A stretch of DNA of 64,000 nucleotides from Photobacterium chitinilyticum. GTDB lineage: Bacteria > Pseudomonadota > Gammaproteobacteria > Enterobacterales > Vibrionaceae. The position numbers were made by a program, and so were the translations under genes. The DNA is taken from contig NZ_RJLM01000001.1 in the NCBI RefSeq assembly GCF_004104355.1, positions 1,344,711 through 1,408,710 on the forward strand. The letters run 5' to 3'. The notes below the pieces were generated by a model. It made no database searches, was not told the origin of the DNA, and saw only the letters and a program-made list of their open reading frames with translations. Of the stretch, positions 18,086 through 28,794 are shown piece after piece (positions within the stretch are counted from its first letter, which is position 1; each line of letters opens with the position of its first letter).

Positions 18086-18113
18086 GGGTGCGCAGCTATG
18101 CGCCCCCTTTTTG
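18086..18113 (+). terminator. Rho-independent terminator after the MCP gene
   Basis: A GC-rich stem based on GGGTGCGCA/TGCGCCC with a 4-base loop is followed by CCTTTTTG, about 25 bases past the stop. Confidence 0.8.
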
Positions 18114-18252
18114 TTTACAGCTACCTAAATATTTGCCGCGACCAATACATATCAAGTACATTTACCCTGCCGCTAGCCATAAGATAAATTTGCTTTTCCA
18201 CTTTACGGACAACATAATACGCGACCATTCCGAACTCCTTACTGGGCAAGTC

Positions 18253-19443
18253 ATGACTGTTTCAATTTATCTGGTAAAAGGCCGAGAAAAATCACTTCGC
18301 CGCCGCCATCCTTGGGTCTTTTCACGTGGTATTCAACGAATGGAAGGTAAACCTTCTCTTGGTGAAACCGTTGAGATTTTCGACCATAAGGGCGAATGGT
18401 TGGCTCGTGGTGCATATTCTCCACAATCTCAAATCCGTGTTCGGATATGGACATTCAATAAAAACGAAGCTGTGGATGTAGATTTCTTCGTTAACCGCTT
18501 AAACAACGCGCAAGGTCTACGAGATATTCTGGCACAGCGTGACGGCCTTACGGGTTACCGCCTAATCGCAGCTGAATCTGACGGTCTTCCAGGGATCACC
18601 ATCGATCGCTATCAGAACTATTTAGTATGCCAACTATTAAGCGCCGGTGCAGAAGCACAGAAGGAAGCGTTAATTGAAGCACTGAACATTTGCTATCCTG
18701 ACTGCAATGTCTACGAGCGTTCTGATGTTTCTGTACGTAAGAAAGAAGGCCTGAAGCAACGAACTGGAGTACTTTCTGGCGAAGAACCACCAAAATTCGT
18801 TACCATCGAAGAGAATGGCGTTAAGATCAATGTTGATATCGCGGGAGGCCACAAGACAGGTTTCTACCTCGACCAACGTGATAGCCGCCAGGCCGCTGTC
18901 AAATATGTTGATGGCAAGCGTGTACTTAACTGCTTCTGTTATACCGGTGGTTTTGGCCTATATGCGCTTAAAGGCGGTGCGAGCGAAGTAATCAATGTCG
19001 ATGTATCTCAGCCAGCGCTGGATACAGCTCGACTCAACGCAGAAATGAACAACCTTCCTGTTGAAAATGCAGAGTTTGTGAATGCTGACGTATTCAAATT
19101 GCTGCGAGAATACCGTGAACGCGGCGAACAGTTTGATGTGGTTATCATGGATCCGCCAAAATTTGCTGAATCTAAATCTCAGCTGGTTGGCGCATGTCGT
19201 GGTTACAAAGATATCAATATGCTGGCGATGCAAATCCTCAAGCCTGGCGGTACGCTTCTGACTTACTCCTGCTCAGGTTTGATGGACAATAACCTGTTCC
19301 AGAAAATTATTGCTGATGCCGCTCTTGATGCAAAACGTGAAGTCCAGTTTATAGAACGCTTCAGCCAAGCGGCTGATCACCCTCTGGATAGTGCCTATCC
19401 TGAAGGTTTCTACCTAAAAGGCTTCGCCTGCTACGTGAAATAG
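18253..19443 (+). CDS. rlmI: 23S rRNA (cytosine-1962-C5) methyltransferase RlmI
   Basis: This 396-aa enzyme has exactly the length of E. coli RlmI and methylates C1962 of 23S rRNA. The N-terminal PUA domain (about 1-75) includes [18 protein letters not shown]. The class I SAM-methyltransferase domain shows [39 protein letters not shown] and LLTYSCSG, the last with the catalytic cysteine. An open frame extends 69 codons upstream, but it overlaps the MCP gene end and its terminator, so the ATG at 18253 is the right start. Its place near acyP-tusE-yccA is conserved in enterobacteria. Confidence 0.93.
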   Translation: MTVSIYLVKGREKSLRRRHPWVFSRGIQRMEGKPSLGETVEIFDHKGEWLARGAYSPQSQIRVRIWTFNKNEAVDVDFFVNRLNNAQGLRDILAQRDGLTGYRLIAAESDGLPGITIDRYQNYLVCQLLSAGAEAQKEALIEALNICYPDCNVYERSDVSVRKKEGLKQRTGVLSGEEPPKFVTIEENGVKINVDIAGGHKTGFYLDQRDSRQAAVKYVDGKRVLNCFCYTGGFGLYALKGGASEVINVDVSQPALDTARLNAEMNNLPVENAEFVNADVFKLLREYRERGEQFDVVIMDPPKFAESKSQLVGACRGYKDINMLAMQILKPGGTLLTYSCSGLMDNNLFQKIIADAALDAKREVQFIERFSQAADHPLDSAYPEGFYLKGFACYVK

Positions 19444-19451
19444 TAGACGTT

Positions 19452-19481
19452 AGAAAGCCAGGCGTTAAAGTCTGGCTTTCT
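19452..19481. terminator. Bidirectional terminator between rlmI and the permease gene
   Basis: The 10-base stem AGAAAGCCAG/CTGGCTTTCT has T-rich sequence on the plus side and lies between two convergent stop codons (19443 and 19485), so it probably serves both genes. Confidence 0.85.
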
Positions 19482-19484
19482 TTC

Positions 19485-20243
19485 CTAGCTCAGGCTGGCG
19501 GCAATACAGCCGCATAACGTCATAATAAACAAAAACCATTTCAATGTTTCAGGTTTGGCTTTGATCGCCATTTTAACAGCTAAGTTTGCACCAAACATTG
19601 TCCCGAAAGCCAGAATCAGCCCCGGTACCCACATCACCAGCCCTTCAGCAACAAAAAGTCCCAGCGCAACGATGGTAAAAACTAACGTACACAACATTTT
19701 TAACGCGTTAGCTCTAACCAGATCATAGCGAAGCGTACCGGCGAGAGCCGCAAGTAGTACAAAACCAACGCCAGCCTGTACAAAGCCGCCATAGAAACCA
19801 GCAAGACCTAATCCCCACCAGGAGCTAGGTGTCTCCATCACTTTTCGGCTAAGCGTACCCGGCTCGGGTGCAACAATAGAAGGCTTAACCAGAATAATAA
19901 AAGCCATTGCCAACATGGTGCCAAGCAGTAGCGGCTTTATCCACTCTGGCGGGGCATAAGCAGCCCCCGCGGCCCCAAGCAAGCCACCGACGACAGACGG
20001 GATCAAAATGGGCACAGTGTCAGATGTGTCTAATTTACCGTGCTTACGAAATCCGACGACAGCAGTCAGTCCCTGGATCACGACTCCTACCCGGTTAGTC
20101 GCATTGGCAACCTCAGCAGGCATTCCCATGACCATCAGTGCCGGCAGCGTCAGATTTGATCCTCCTCCAGCCAGCGTATTGATAATGCCAGCCAAAAAAC
20201 CTGTAACCAACAACAAAATAACTTGAAGAAGCGTGATATCCAT
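19485..20243 (-). CDS. Sulfite exporter TauE/SafE family permease
   Basis: This 252-aa inner-membrane protein has about eight predicted helices. It belongs to the TauE/SafE family, whose members move sulfite, sulfoacetate or other organosulfur anions. The family's repeated motif is visible in each half: GFLAGIINTLAGGGS near the N terminus, and GFYGGFVQAGVGF in the middle. No sulfur metabolism enzyme is adjacent, so the substrate cannot be inferred. It is transcribed divergently from the DUF2057 gene. Confidence 0.88.
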   Translation of the reverse strand: MDITLLQVILLLVTGFLAGIINTLAGGGSNLTLPALMVMGMPAEVANATNRVGVVIQGLTAVVGFRKHGKLDTSDTVPILIPSVVGGLLGAAGAAYAPPEWIKPLLLGTMLAMAFIILVKPSIVAPEPGTLSRKVMETPSSWWGLGLAGFYGGFVQAGVGFVLLAALAGTLRYDLVRANALKMLCTLVFTIVALGLFVAEGLVMWVPGLILAFGTMFGANLAVKMAIKAKPETLKWFLFIMTLCGCIAASLS

Positions 20244-20375
20244 ATACTTTTCAACTTCCTATTTAATTTTGTATCAGTTATACATTAATCTTTGCGCTAT
20301 ACGCTACAGCATTCAGGTTATATTCAGGCCGTGAGCGCCAAACTGCTGTCATTATAGAACCATCAAGGAACCGAC

Positions 20376-20999
20376 ATGAAATTTCGTACTGCCATTCTAG
20401 CCTTAGCCGCATGCGGGTTAAGTTTTTCTGCTCTTGCAAATGTCAAACTAGAACTTCCCTACAGCGCGGAGCTCGTTCTAGTCAACGGCCTTGAAGCCGA
20501 CGGAAACGACCCCGTTTTATTGAGCAACGGAGAAAACCAAGTCGCGTTCCGTTACCAAGATAGCTACCGTGAAAATGGAGAACACCAGCTGTTCAAATCT
20601 GATGTAGTCATCATGAAGTTTTCTGGTCAAGATTCAACTTACCACCTTGAACTACCAAAACTTCGCACGGCGCAAGATACCCAGAGATTCAACAAAAGTC
20701 CTGCTCTGACGCTTACAGATGGCCAAGGGAAGTCGATTGATTTTCAGCAAGATAAACTCATGAAGCACGGTTTACAGTTCGGACGTGATCTAGAAAAGGA
20801 AATTGCGCAGTACAACCTAACAGACAAGCCTGCCGCACTTAAGTCCGCTGTAGCAATCACCACATTGCCAGCTATCGCCCCTGTCGGTGATACCCAGCAA
20901 CAAGGTAAAAATGTTGCTGAGAATATGCTTAACTACTGGTATTCCCAGGCTGACGAAGCAACACGTGAGCGCTTCAAAGCAAGCATCAACCAGTCATAA
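20376..20999 (+). CDS. DUF2057 (YccT-like) exported protein
   Basis: This 207-aa protein has a cleavable signal peptide (1-21, ending ALA) and the DUF2057 pattern (VKLELPYSAELVLVNG, NQVAFRYQDSYRENG). The E. coli homologue YccT (CsgI) inhibits curli subunit polymerisation and maps near rlmI-yccX-tusE-yccA, so this is part of a conserved neighbourhood. AAGGAA precedes the ATG. Function in a bacterium without curli genes in view is uncertain; a periplasmic chaperone or envelope role is plausible. Confidence 0.83.
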   Translation: MKFRTAILALAACGLSFSALANVKLELPYSAELVLVNGLEADGNDPVLLSNGENQVAFRYQDSYRENGEHQLFKSDVVIMKFSGQDSTYHLELPKLRTAQDTQRFNKSPALTLTDGQGKSIDFQQDKLMKHGLQFGRDLEKEIAQYNLTDKPAALKSAVAITTLPAIAPVGDTQQQGKNVAENMLNYWYSQADEATRERFKASINQS

Positions 21000-21027
21000 C
21001 GGCTCAGGACTGACACTTGTAGTAAAA

Positions 21028-21059
21028 GAAAGGCTCAGCATCGCTGAGCCTTTCTTTTT
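21028..21059 (+). terminator. Rho-independent terminator after the DUF2057 gene
   Basis: The stem GAAAGGCTCAGC/GCTGAGCCTTTC with a 3-base loop is followed by TTTTT, about 30 bases after the stop. Confidence 0.92.
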
Positions 21060-21065
21060 GCCGGC

Positions 21066-21260
21066 TTAATTCATTAACATTAAATACGTTTCAGCCTTCA
21101 TCTCTTTGAGTATTTGTTGATAAAGGCAAGGAACTAAATCAAATGACACTGCACTACCTTCCGTCAACTTTACCAACTTTACCCAATCAGCAAATTCATT
21201 CGCTATAACCATATTAACCCATTGCTGCAAATCGCCTCCGGCAATTGCTTCTCGGTGCAA
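21066..21260 (-). CDS. Doubtful small open frame (TTG start) upstream of the chitinase
   Basis: A 64-codon frame on the minus strand starts with TTG and encodes a protein-like, partly helical sequence (LQQWVNMVIANEFADWVKL, YQQILKEMKAETYL). There is no good ribosome-binding site. The frame is closed just upstream by a TAA, beyond which the same frame continues with a short ATG-led stretch. It could be a real small gene, a decayed remnant, or chance. The region 21061-21441 otherwise holds only the chitinase upstream sequence. Confidence 0.25.
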   Translation of the reverse strand: MHREAIAGGDLQQWVNMVIANEFADWVKLVKLTEGSAVSFDLVPCLYQQILKEMKAETYLMLMN

Positions 21261-21441
21261 AACAAGCTTGTTTTATTTACACACCATCAGCATTTTTTTG
21301 CGATTTGCCATGTAAAAATCGACAATAATAGATTCCTTTCGAGGTTATTTTTCTATAGTTATTTCACGGCGAATCTAAAGAGCAAATACGCCGAATTTTT
21401 AATTATTACCGATAATATAACAACGACTTAAGGATGATAAA

Positions 21442-24400
21442 ATGAATCATTTGAAACACGGAAAGGTGATAAAGCACACTTTCAGGTTAAGTGCCCTCAC
21501 TGTTTCATGCATACTCGCCTTCAACGCCCAGGCGGCAATGGACTGCAGCACAATTGAAGCATGGGACAGTACTAAAGCCTACAGTGGCGGAACTCAGGTT
21601 CAGGAGACTAACAAGGTTTATAAAGCCAACTGGTGGAGCCAGGGAAATAACCCGACAGCCAACACTGGCGAATGGAGTTTCGTCGACGACTGCAGCCCCA
21701 ACGGCAACATAGCACCAACAGTATCACTAACTTCACCTTCAGGCAGTGCCAATATTACCGCTGGTGAAACGGTTTCCGTGTCGGCTAACGCCTCAGATAC
21801 TGACGGCACCATTGATAAAGTCGAATTTTATGTTGGCCTGTCTCTTATCGCGACCGTTTCCAGTGCGCCTTATATGACAAACTGGACCGCGACAGCTGGT
21901 AGTCACACAATAACAGCCAAGGCATTTGATAATAATGGCGCAATTGCAGAGTCTGCAACCTCTGTTACTGTCAAGGAAGGCAGCACTGGCAATACGGCAC
22001 CGTTCGTCGATCTGGCAATTTCCGCGACCTCTGTTAATGCTGGCACAGCAGTCACACTGTCATCTCAGGCAACTGATTCAGACGGCACTGTTGATAAAGT
22101 CGACTTTTTCGTCAACGGTACCTTGGTAGGAACTTCGGCAGCAGCACCTTTCTCCTTAGTCTATACGCCTACGCAGGCTGGTACGCTCAGTATTCATGCC
22201 CGTGCAACTGACAACCTTGGCGCAACTTCTGAGTCTCCAACGGTACAGTTAATCGTAAATGGCGGCAGCGTAGCCAAAGACTGTCGCCCTGACGGACTCT
22301 ACCAAACAGAAGGAATCACTGTCCCATACTGTACTGTTTATGACGATCAAGGCCGTGAACTAATGGGTGCCGATCACCCACGTCGTGTTATTGGTTACTT
22401 TACCAGCTGGCGCGCCGGTGATGACCCGCAAACCTCTTACCTAGTTAAAGATATCCCCTGGGAGCAGCTAACGCACATCAACTATGCATTCGTCAGTATT
22501 GGCGCCGATGGCAAAGTCAATATTGGCAACGTCAACGATCCAACCAACCCGGCAGTCGGTATGGAATGGAATGGCGTTGAGATTGATCCTTCGCTCGGCT
22601 TCAAAGGCCACTTCGGAGCACTCGCAACAGCGAAAGCCAAGCATGATGTAAAAACCCTGATTTCTATTGGTGGCTGGGCTGAAACTGGCGGTCACTTCGG
22701 GGCCGATGGCAATCGTGTTGCTGATGGTGGCTTCTATACTATGACCACAAATGCCGACGGCAGCATCAATCACGCAGGGATCCAGAAATTTGTCGACTCT
22801 GCCGTAGCAATGATGCGCCAATATAAGTTTGACGGTCTTGATATTGACTATGAATACCCAACGTCAATGGCCGGTGCCGGCAACCCAGATGATAAAGCAT
22901 TCATGGAACCACGACGCCAGTACCTGTGGGCTTCTTACCAGGAGCTAATGAAAGTGCTTCGTCAGAAAATAGACCAAGCCTCAGCACAAGACGGTACTCA
23001 CTACATGTTAACCATTGCCGCCCCATCCTCTGGTTACTTGCTACGTGGTATGGAGGCTTTTGATGTCACCAAATACCTCGATTACGTCAACATCATGTCT
23101 TATGACTTACATGGCGCCTGGAACGAACATGTCGGCCATAACGCGGCGCTGTTTGATACTGGCAAAGACTCAGAGCTTGCGATGTGGGACGTCTATAACA
23201 CAGCACAGTACGGTGGCATTGGTTACCTGAATACTGACTGGGCATACCACTATTTCCGTGGTTCGATGCCTGCTGGTCGAATAAATATCGGTGTTCCGTA
23301 CTATACCCGTGGCTGGCAAGGTGTAAATGGCGGCGAGAATGGATTATGGGGACTTGCTCCACTGCCTAATCAAGCTGAATGCCTCCCAGGAACTGGCGAA
23401 GGACAGAAAAATAACTGCGGTAATGGCGCAATGGGTATTGATAACCTATGGCATGACAAAGGCGCGGCAGGTAACGAGATGGGGGCAGGCTCTAACCCTA
23501 TGTGGCACGCAATGAACCTTGCTCAGGGTATTTACGGCTCTTACACCGCTGCATACGGATTGACACCGTCAACCCACCCACTAACAGGCACCTACACCCG
23601 TAATTATGATTCTGTTGCGGTTGCTCCATGGCTGTGGAACCCCGAAAAAAAGGTTTTCCTATCAACTGAGGACGAACAATCTATCAACACCAAAGCTGAC
23701 TATGTGATGAACCAAGAAATCGGTGGCATCATGTTCTGGGAACTGGCAGGTGACTATAGCTGTTATATGCTAGACGCCAATGGAAACCGTACCTCTATAG
23801 ATGCAACAGAAAATGCCTGTAAAACCGGAAATGGCGAATACCATATGGGTAACACCATGACCAAGGCAATCTACAACAAGTTCAAATCAGCAACACCCTA
23901 TGGCAACAAAATAGCTACCGGAGCAATTCCGACTGAAGCCCTTGATATTGCAGTCGCAGTTGGTGGCTTTAAAGTTGGTGACCAGAACTACCCAATCAAT
24001 CCGAAGGTTACCTTCACCAACAACACCGGCTATGAGATACCAGGTGGAACCGAATTCCAGTTTGATATTCCGGTTTCAGCTCCTGATAATGCAAAAGATC
24101 AATCAGGCGGCGGTTTAAAGGTCATAGCGTCAGGTCATAGCCGCGCCAACAACATTGGTGGCCTTGATGGTGTAATGCACCGTGTATCCTTTAGCCTACC
24201 GAGCTGGAAGAGCCTGCCAGCAGGCGGTACCTATGAGCTAGACATGGTCTACTACCTACCGATCTCAGGTCCGGCAAACTACAGCGTGAACGTGAGCGGT
24301 AAGGATTATGCCTTTAAGTTCGAACAGCCAAGCTTGCCAATCGGTGATATTTCAGCGGGTGGCGGAAATGGCGGTGGTGATGGCGGTCAATGTGTAACAG

Positions 24401-24570
24401 CGGGGCTGAACACCTACCCTAACTGGCCACAGGCAGATTGGGCTGGAACCCCAAGTCACGCAAACCAAGGTGATAAAATTATTCACAATGGCGTTGTATA
24501 CGAAGCAATTTGGTGGACAAATTCTGTTCCCGGAAGCGATAGCACCTGGTCTACAGTGTGCAAAATTTAA
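21442..24570 (+). CDS. Secreted modular chitinase, GH18
   Basis: This 1042-aa exochitinase- or endochitinase-type enzyme has a signal peptide (1-32, ending AQA), an N-terminal chitin-binding CBM5/12-like module (about 33-90; [10 protein letters not shown]), two Ig-like modules (about 93-178 and 185-275, each with [13 protein letters not shown] or [13 protein letters not shown]), a GH18 catalytic domain (about 310-800), a ChiC-type beta domain (about 830-970) and a C-terminal CBM5/12 (about 985-1042; [13 protein letters not shown]). The GH18 motif [11 protein letters not shown] carries the catalytic acid E471. It should degrade crystalline chitin outside the cell. It is a single-gene transcript with its own terminator. 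The architecture is typical of Vibrionaceae ChiA-like chitinases. Confidence 0.94.
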   Translation: MNHLKHGKVIKHTFRLSALTVSCILAFNAQAAMDCSTIEAWDSTKAYSGGTQVQETNKVYKANWWSQGNNPTANTGEWSFVDDCSPNGNIAPTVSLTSPSGSANITAGETVSVSANASDTDGTIDKVEFYVGLSLIATVSSAPYMTNWTATAGSHTITAKAFDNNGAIAESATSVTVKEGSTGNTAPFVDLAISATSVNAGTAVTLSSQATDSDGTVDKVDFFVNGTLVGTSAAAPFSLVYTPTQAGTLSIHARATDNLGATSESPTVQLIVNGGSVAKDCRPDGLYQTEGITVPYCTVYDDQGRELMGADHPRRVIGYFTSWRAGDDPQTSYLVKDIPWEQLTHINYAFVSIGADGKVNIGNVNDPTNPAVGMEWNGVEIDPSLGFKGHFGALATAKAKHDVKTLISIGGWAETGGHFGADGNRVADGGFYTMTTNADGSINHAGIQKFVDSAVAMMRQYKFDGLDIDYEYPTSMAGAGNPDDKAFMEPRRQYLWASYQELMKVLRQKIDQASAQDGTHYMLTIAAPSSGYLLRGMEAFDVTKYLDYVNIMSYDLHGAWNEHVGHNAALFDTGKDSELAMWDVYNTAQYGGIGYLNTDWAYHYFRGSMPAGRINIGVPYYTRGWQGVNGGENGLWGLAPLPNQAECLPGTGEGQKNNCGNGAMGIDNLWHDKGAAGNEMGAGSNPMWHAMNLAQGIYGSYTAAYGLTPSTHPLTGTYTRNYDSVAVAPWLWNPEKKVFLSTEDEQSINTKADYVMNQEIGGIMFWELAGDYSCYMLDANGNRTSIDATENACKTGNGEYHMGNTMTKAIYNKFKSATPYGNKIATGAIPTEALDIAVAVGGFKVGDQNYPINPKVTFTNNTGYEIPGGTEFQFDIPVSAPDNAKDQSGGGLKVIASGHSRANNIGGLDGVMHRVSFSLPSWKSLPAGGTYELDMVYYLPISGPANYSVNVSGKDYAFKFEQPSLPIGDISAGGGNGGGDGGQCVTAGLNTYPNWPQADWAGTPSHANQGDKIIHNGVVYEAIWWTNSVPGSDSTWSTVCKI

Positions 24571-24591
24571 GCACTTGTTAGCTTTATAGCT

Positions 24592-24620
24592 TAGCGCGGG
24601 GTGTTTCCCGCGCTTTTTTA
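24592..24620 (+). terminator. Rho-independent terminator after the chitinase
   Basis: The 8-base stem AGCGCGGG/CCCGCGCT with a 6-base loop is followed by six Ts, 22 bases past the stop. Confidence 0.92.
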
Positions 24621-25104
24621 TTTGAATTGACCATTTTTCGACCAGTTAGACTTCAGCGCCACACAAAAACAAGCGTCAAAATCACGTCACATGATGCACC
24701 GGCGTGCTTATCGTTTTTTTGACGCCCTATCTAGCAGCCAGAAAAAATGCGATATTGTGCTCAAAAAACAGACAAACAGTTCAAGTGGTGATAATTCATT
24801 CTTTCCAAACAAGGTTTTATATATTATGTCTATAAAACAGGGAATTATAAAGTAATCAATAATAACATTCTCATCTTTAGGATATTTTGCACAAACATGA
24901 CATAGATAGGGTGATAATAATAAAGTTCATACCTAACATTATGTAATTAAAAATAAACGTTCTTTCCCACCTAAATAAAACCGGATTTTTTTGCACTCAT
25001 GCTTGTCATTACCTAGTTAATTCAAGCCTAAACTTTATATTATTTTATGGTAAAGTCTCGCCATCTTAGTCATAAATCAAACAATAGAGTGTTTAAGAAG
25101 AACA
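24621..25104. other. Intergenic region, no gene seen
   Basis: About 480 bases are AT-rich in the right half and have no supported coding frame. The region includes the upstream sequence of the transpeptidase-like gene, whose AGAAG ribosome-binding site is at about 25096. I see no recognisable RNA motif. Confidence 0.45.
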
Positions 25105-25752
25105 ATGAAGAAGGCAATTTACCTTTTCATCTTGGTTTTTTTCTATTTGCCGCTGCAAGTATCTGCTAGTAATACTCACAGTAACTCATATAGTAAAGTT
25201 AATAACCCTGATGTCGTCATTAACCATGTATATGAAGAAGCAAATTTAAAAGGAATTATTGATTATCAAGTATTTAAAGAAGGCTATAACGCCTACTATA
25301 ATACCAAAGGAAGAAAAAAACAGTTACTTACAATCATTGATTACAGTAAGCCTTCGACAGAGAAACGCTTTTTTGTTATTGATTTGAAAAGAAACAAGCT
25401 GGTTTACAACACATATGTTTCGCATGGTGTAAACAGCGGTGGCAGAGAAGCCAAACGCTTCTCAAACACAGTTAACTCTCGGCAGACATCTTTAGGGACG
25501 TACCTAACAGATACAACATACTACGGCGGTAATGGTTACTCATTAAAACTTGATGGCCTGACTCACGGTGTAAACGACAATGCGCGTCGACGCTATATCG
25601 TAATCCATGGGGCGAAATACGCTACAGAATCATTCATCAAGCGAAATGGGTACCTAGGGCGTAGCTGGGGTTGTCCTGCCCTACCAACAGGTTTATCTCG
25701 ACAAATTATTGATACCATTAAAGGTGGTAGTGTTATTTACGCACACGCGTAA
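25105..25752 (+). CDS. Murein L,D-transpeptidase catalytic-domain protein (YkuD_2 type)
   Basis: This 215-aa exported protein has a signal peptide (1-21, ending VSA). Its catalytic block is that of the YkuD_2-type L,D-transpeptidase-like family: H168 and G169 in YIVIHGAKYA, and S187-W188-G189-C190 in GRSWGCPALP with the nucleophile cysteine. The preceding segment RFFVIDLKRNKLVYNTYVSH matches the family's beta core. Such enzymes cross-link or trim peptidoglycan or attach envelope proteins to it. AGAAG precedes the ATG. The gene stands alone. Confidence 0.85.
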   Translation: MKKAIYLFILVFFYLPLQVSASNTHSNSYSKVNNPDVVINHVYEEANLKGIIDYQVFKEGYNAYYNTKGRKKQLLTIIDYSKPSTEKRFFVIDLKRNKLVYNTYVSHGVNSGGREAKRFSNTVNSRQTSLGTYLTDTTYYGGNGYSLKLDGLTHGVNDNARRRYIVIHGAKYATESFIKRNGYLGRSWGCPALPTGLSRQIIDTIKGGSVIYAHA

Positions 25753-25961
25753 TATCAACGAGCATCTTGAGATCACTTGTATATAATATCACTAGCGGCT
25801 GTTATATTTATTAACAGCCCTTATCTCTTAACAGTACTTTACTGTAAAAAATAATGTAGGAAGACATATTCACCACATCGATAAATCTCATTCCATGATT
25901 CAACTAATACCTCTTATACCAAAGTTATCCAAAAATACTTATTTCAGTAAGAATTCCTTGA

Positions 25962-26957
25962 CTACAGGATTAGCTCGCTAGGTATAGTTGTCGCCTCAAG
26001 TACTGCCATAAATATACCGTTCTTTGTTCTCGCCCCCATCAGATAAGTGTCTTGAAGCCGTAGGCCTTCGCTTGCCATAAAATAAGTGAGCTCCAACTTA
26101 GCATCACCACTTAATTCCAGCCCAAAACCAAACTGTTCACCAGAGGCTTTCATCACAACTTGGGGCGATTTCATTCCGGAGGCATATTCTCCCTCAACAA
26201 AACTCTTTGCATAAATATCACAAAGGACAACACTACCTATAGCGGAATGTCGTCGGATTTCTCGCAGCGAAGTTCTAACCGATTTTTCATTAAGATAGAG
26301 AGTAACACCTTCCCACAAAAACATTGTCCTCTTGGCCGAATCATATCCTGCCTGTTTAAGTTTTTCATACCAATGCGGTTTCGCAAAGTCGACAGGAACA
26401 AAAGTAACATGGCTTGCATCGATACCAGCTTTACTGAGGCTAGCAATTTTAAGTTGTTGAGTCTTTTCCTTATCCAGTTCAAAACAATGGACCTGACAAG
26501 ACTTAAGTCGACTGAAGCATCGCGTATCAAAGCCAGCCCCCAAACAGACAAACTGCTCAATACTGTTTCGGTACTTATCAATAAGTAAGTCAAAATAGAG
26601 GGTACGAGCCGTTACAAGATGCGACAGACCTTCCTCTTCCTGTTGCGGGATCACCGGATAGCCATAGGTACGTCCGCAAATCCTGTAACGAAGGTAACTT
26701 GGAAAAAAGATCAACCACAACCCTAATACAGAATTATTCGGTAGTGCTCGATGAAGCTGCAGAGAAACCCGATCTTCTCTCAAGCCAAAAATATGCATGA
26801 TCCAGCGACCGTTAATAACTTCAACGGCTGTCGACGAGACACCTAATTGCCAACTGACATAAACCTGTTTATAAATTATCAGTATCAATCCCAAAACGGC
26901 CAACGGGATGAAAAGAATTTGCACAAAGGCAAAAATGACTAAAGCGATTACATTCAT
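25962..26957 (-). CDS. Membrane-anchored class I SAM methyltransferase, LCMT/TIGR00027-like
   Basis: This 331-aa protein has an N-terminal transmembrane helix (about 5-28) followed by a methyltransferase domain resembling the leucine carboxyl methyltransferase/PPM1 superfamily: ARTLYFDLLI, QFVCLGAGFDTRCF (the SAM-binding loop), HCFELDKE and FLWEGVTLYL. Bacterial members methylate small molecules or carboxyl groups, often in secondary metabolism; the substrate here is unknown. The membrane anchor is unusual for the family and suggests a lipid or membrane-associated substrate. No biosynthetic neighbours are seen. Confidence 0.75.
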   Translation of the reverse strand: MNVIALVIFAFVQILFIPLAVLGLILIIYKQVYVSWQLGVSSTAVEVINGRWIMHIFGLREDRVSLQLHRALPNNSVLGLWLIFFPSYLRYRICGRTYGYPVIPQQEEEGLSHLVTARTLYFDLLIDKYRNSIEQFVCLGAGFDTRCFSRLKSCQVHCFELDKEKTQQLKIASLSKAGIDASHVTFVPVDFAKPHWYEKLKQAGYDSAKRTMFLWEGVTLYLNEKSVRTSLREIRRHSAIGSVVLCDIYAKSFVEGEYASGMKSPQVVMKASGEQFGFGLELSGDAKLELTYFMASEGLRLQDTYLMGARTKNGIFMAVLEATTIPSELIL

Positions 26958-27108
26958 ACAGTAGCCACCTCCCCTCCCTCAACATTCCTCGCCGAGACAC
27001 GTGCTATCCATGCCTATATGCTGAGTTGTTACAGCATACTCATTTCTTTTGATACTAGACCATCCTCCTGTTGATAGCTTTTAGTACGTGTTAAGGGCCA
27101 TTTGGGGC

Positions 27109-27136
27109 AAAAAAAATCCCTGCTTGAGCAGGGATT
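27109..27136 (-). terminator. Rho-independent terminator after alanine dehydrogenase
   Basis: On the minus strand the 10-base stem AATCCCTGCT/AGCAGGGATT has a 2-base gap at the loop and is followed by eight Ts in all. It lies about 30 bases after the ald stop codon. Confidence 0.92.
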
Positions 27137-27164
27137 CTAGAATTACTTTTAAAACTTACTGTGA

Positions 27165-28280
27165 TTAAGCAAGTACTTCTTCAGCTGATACGTATGGAAG
27201 ATCCAGAGCAACTGCAACTTCATCACAAGTGATCTGACCACGGTATACGTTTAGACCGTTTAGTAGATGCTTGTCTTCCTGTAGCGCAGCTTTGTAACCT
27301 TTATCGGCTAGCTTCAGGATATACGGTAGCGTTACGTTGTTTAGTGCGAACGTAGATGTACGCGCAACTGCACCAGGCATGTTCGCTACACAGTAATGAA
27401 CAACATCATCAACAATATAAGTAGGATCACTGTGAGTAGTCGCGTGTGAAGTTTCTACACAGCCGCCCTGGTCGATTGCAACATCAACAATCGCAGCACC
27501 TGGCTTCATGTTCTTAATCATTTCAGCAGTAACCAGCTTCGGTGCAGCAGCACCAGCGACCAGTACACCACCAATAACAAGGTCAGCTTCAAGTACGTGC
27601 TTTTCGATAGCATCTTTAGTTGAGTATACGCACTGAACAGAACCGCCAAACTGCGCATCTAGATTACGTAATACGTCGATATTACGGTCAAGTACAACAA
27701 CGTTTGCACGTAGGCCAACTGCCATTTGTGCTGCGTTTGCACCGACTACACCACCACCGATGATTACAACTTTTGCTGGCTCAACACCCGGAACACCAGC
27801 AAGCAGCATACCGCGGCCGCCTTTTGATTTCTCAAGAGCAAACGCACCAGCCTGAATAGACATACGACCTGCTACTTCTGACATTGGAGCCAATAGTGGT
27901 AGGCGACCTTTGTCATCAGTTACTGTTTCGTATGCAATACATACTGCTTTGCTATTCACCAGATCTATGGTCTGCTCTGGATCTGGGGCAAGGTGAAGGT
28001 AGGTAAACAGGATTTGACCTTCACGAAGCATCGCACGCTCAACAGCCTGCGGCTCCTTAACTTTAACGATCATTTCTGATTCAGCAAAAACAGCTTCTGC
28101 TGTCGGAAGAATTTGAGCACCTGCATCAATGAAATCCTGATCACTGAAGCCGATACCTGTACCCGCTAATGTCTCAACATACACAGTATGGCCATGTGCA
28201 ACTGCTTCGCTTACTGAAGCTGGAACCATACCCACACGGTACTCATGAACTTTAATTTCCTTAGGTACACCAATAATCAT
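27165..28280 (-). CDS. ald: Alanine dehydrogenase
   Basis: This 371-aa cytoplasmic enzyme interconverts L-alanine and pyruvate plus ammonia with NAD+. The N-terminal [18 protein letters not shown] carries the substrate-binding arginine and is diagnostic. The Rossmann motif [17 protein letters not shown] and the C-terminal [15 protein letters not shown] are intact. The ATG at 28280 is chosen because it has an AAGGA ribosome-binding site and gives the standard length; an open frame runs 59 codons further upstream without support. No Lrp/AsnC-type regulator is adjacent. It is a single-gene transcript with a strong terminator. Confidence 0.95.
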   Translation of the reverse strand: MIIGVPKEIKVHEYRVGMVPASVSEAVAHGHTVYVETLAGTGIGFSDQDFIDAGAQILPTAEAVFAESEMIVKVKEPQAVERAMLREGQILFTYLHLAPDPEQTIDLVNSKAVCIAYETVTDDKGRLPLLAPMSEVAGRMSIQAGAFALEKSKGGRGMLLAGVPGVEPAKVVIIGGGVVGANAAQMAVGLRANVVVLDRNIDVLRNLDAQFGGSVQCVYSTKDAIEKHVLEADLVIGGVLVAGAAAPKLVTAEMIKNMKPGAAIVDVAIDQGGCVETSHATTHSDPTYIVDDVVHYCVANMPGAVARTSTFALNNVTLPYILKLADKGYKAALQEDKHLLNGLNVYRGQITCDEVAVALDLPYVSAEEVLA

Positions 28281-28745
28281 CTTTGTATCCTTGCTGCCTT
28301 GTTTAAAAGTTATATACACAATAAAGAAAAACTCTTGGAATGTGCCACCAATTTTTAACCTATTTACAACAAATGAATCTAGTATTTTGTTCTGCTGTGG
28401 CACAATAATCTGTTTTTGACTTAGCTCACACAACATTAGTTCAACTTTAAAGCCCAAACCAGACCACTAATCTAAAATTTAAAGACAAACCAGTTGTTAT
28501 CACCACCAAGACATCAGCAAGCAGTCATAGTGACTAGCTAGAAATATGAAATAACATGCAAATAACGGGTAAATTCAATATTTTGAAGCACCTCAGATAG
28601 AGGAATATTCAGAATTTCGGTCTTTGATAGCAGAATTGTATACATGTAATAAAACCCCAGCACCAGTCAAAATAGCAACAGGAGATCACAGAAAATAAAC
28701 ATTTAATTGATATTTTTGTGCCATGGAGCACAGTTTGGAGGATAT
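28281..28745. other. Intergenic region upstream of ald
   Basis: About 465 AT-rich bases include the ald promoter region (right side on the plus strand is upstream for ald). No coding frame or RNA motif is supported. A terminator for the gene at 28795 follows at 28746. Confidence 0.45.
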
Positions 28746-28771
28746 AAAAAAAGCCGCAAAAGCGGCTTTTA
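28746..28771 (-). terminator. Rho-independent terminator after the 88-aa gene
   Basis: On the minus strand the stem AAAGCCGC/GCGGCTTT with a 4-base loop runs into seven Ts. It is 23 bases downstream of the stop at 28795. Confidence 0.92.
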
Positions 28772-28794
28772 TGAAAATGAAAGAGCGCAACTAA

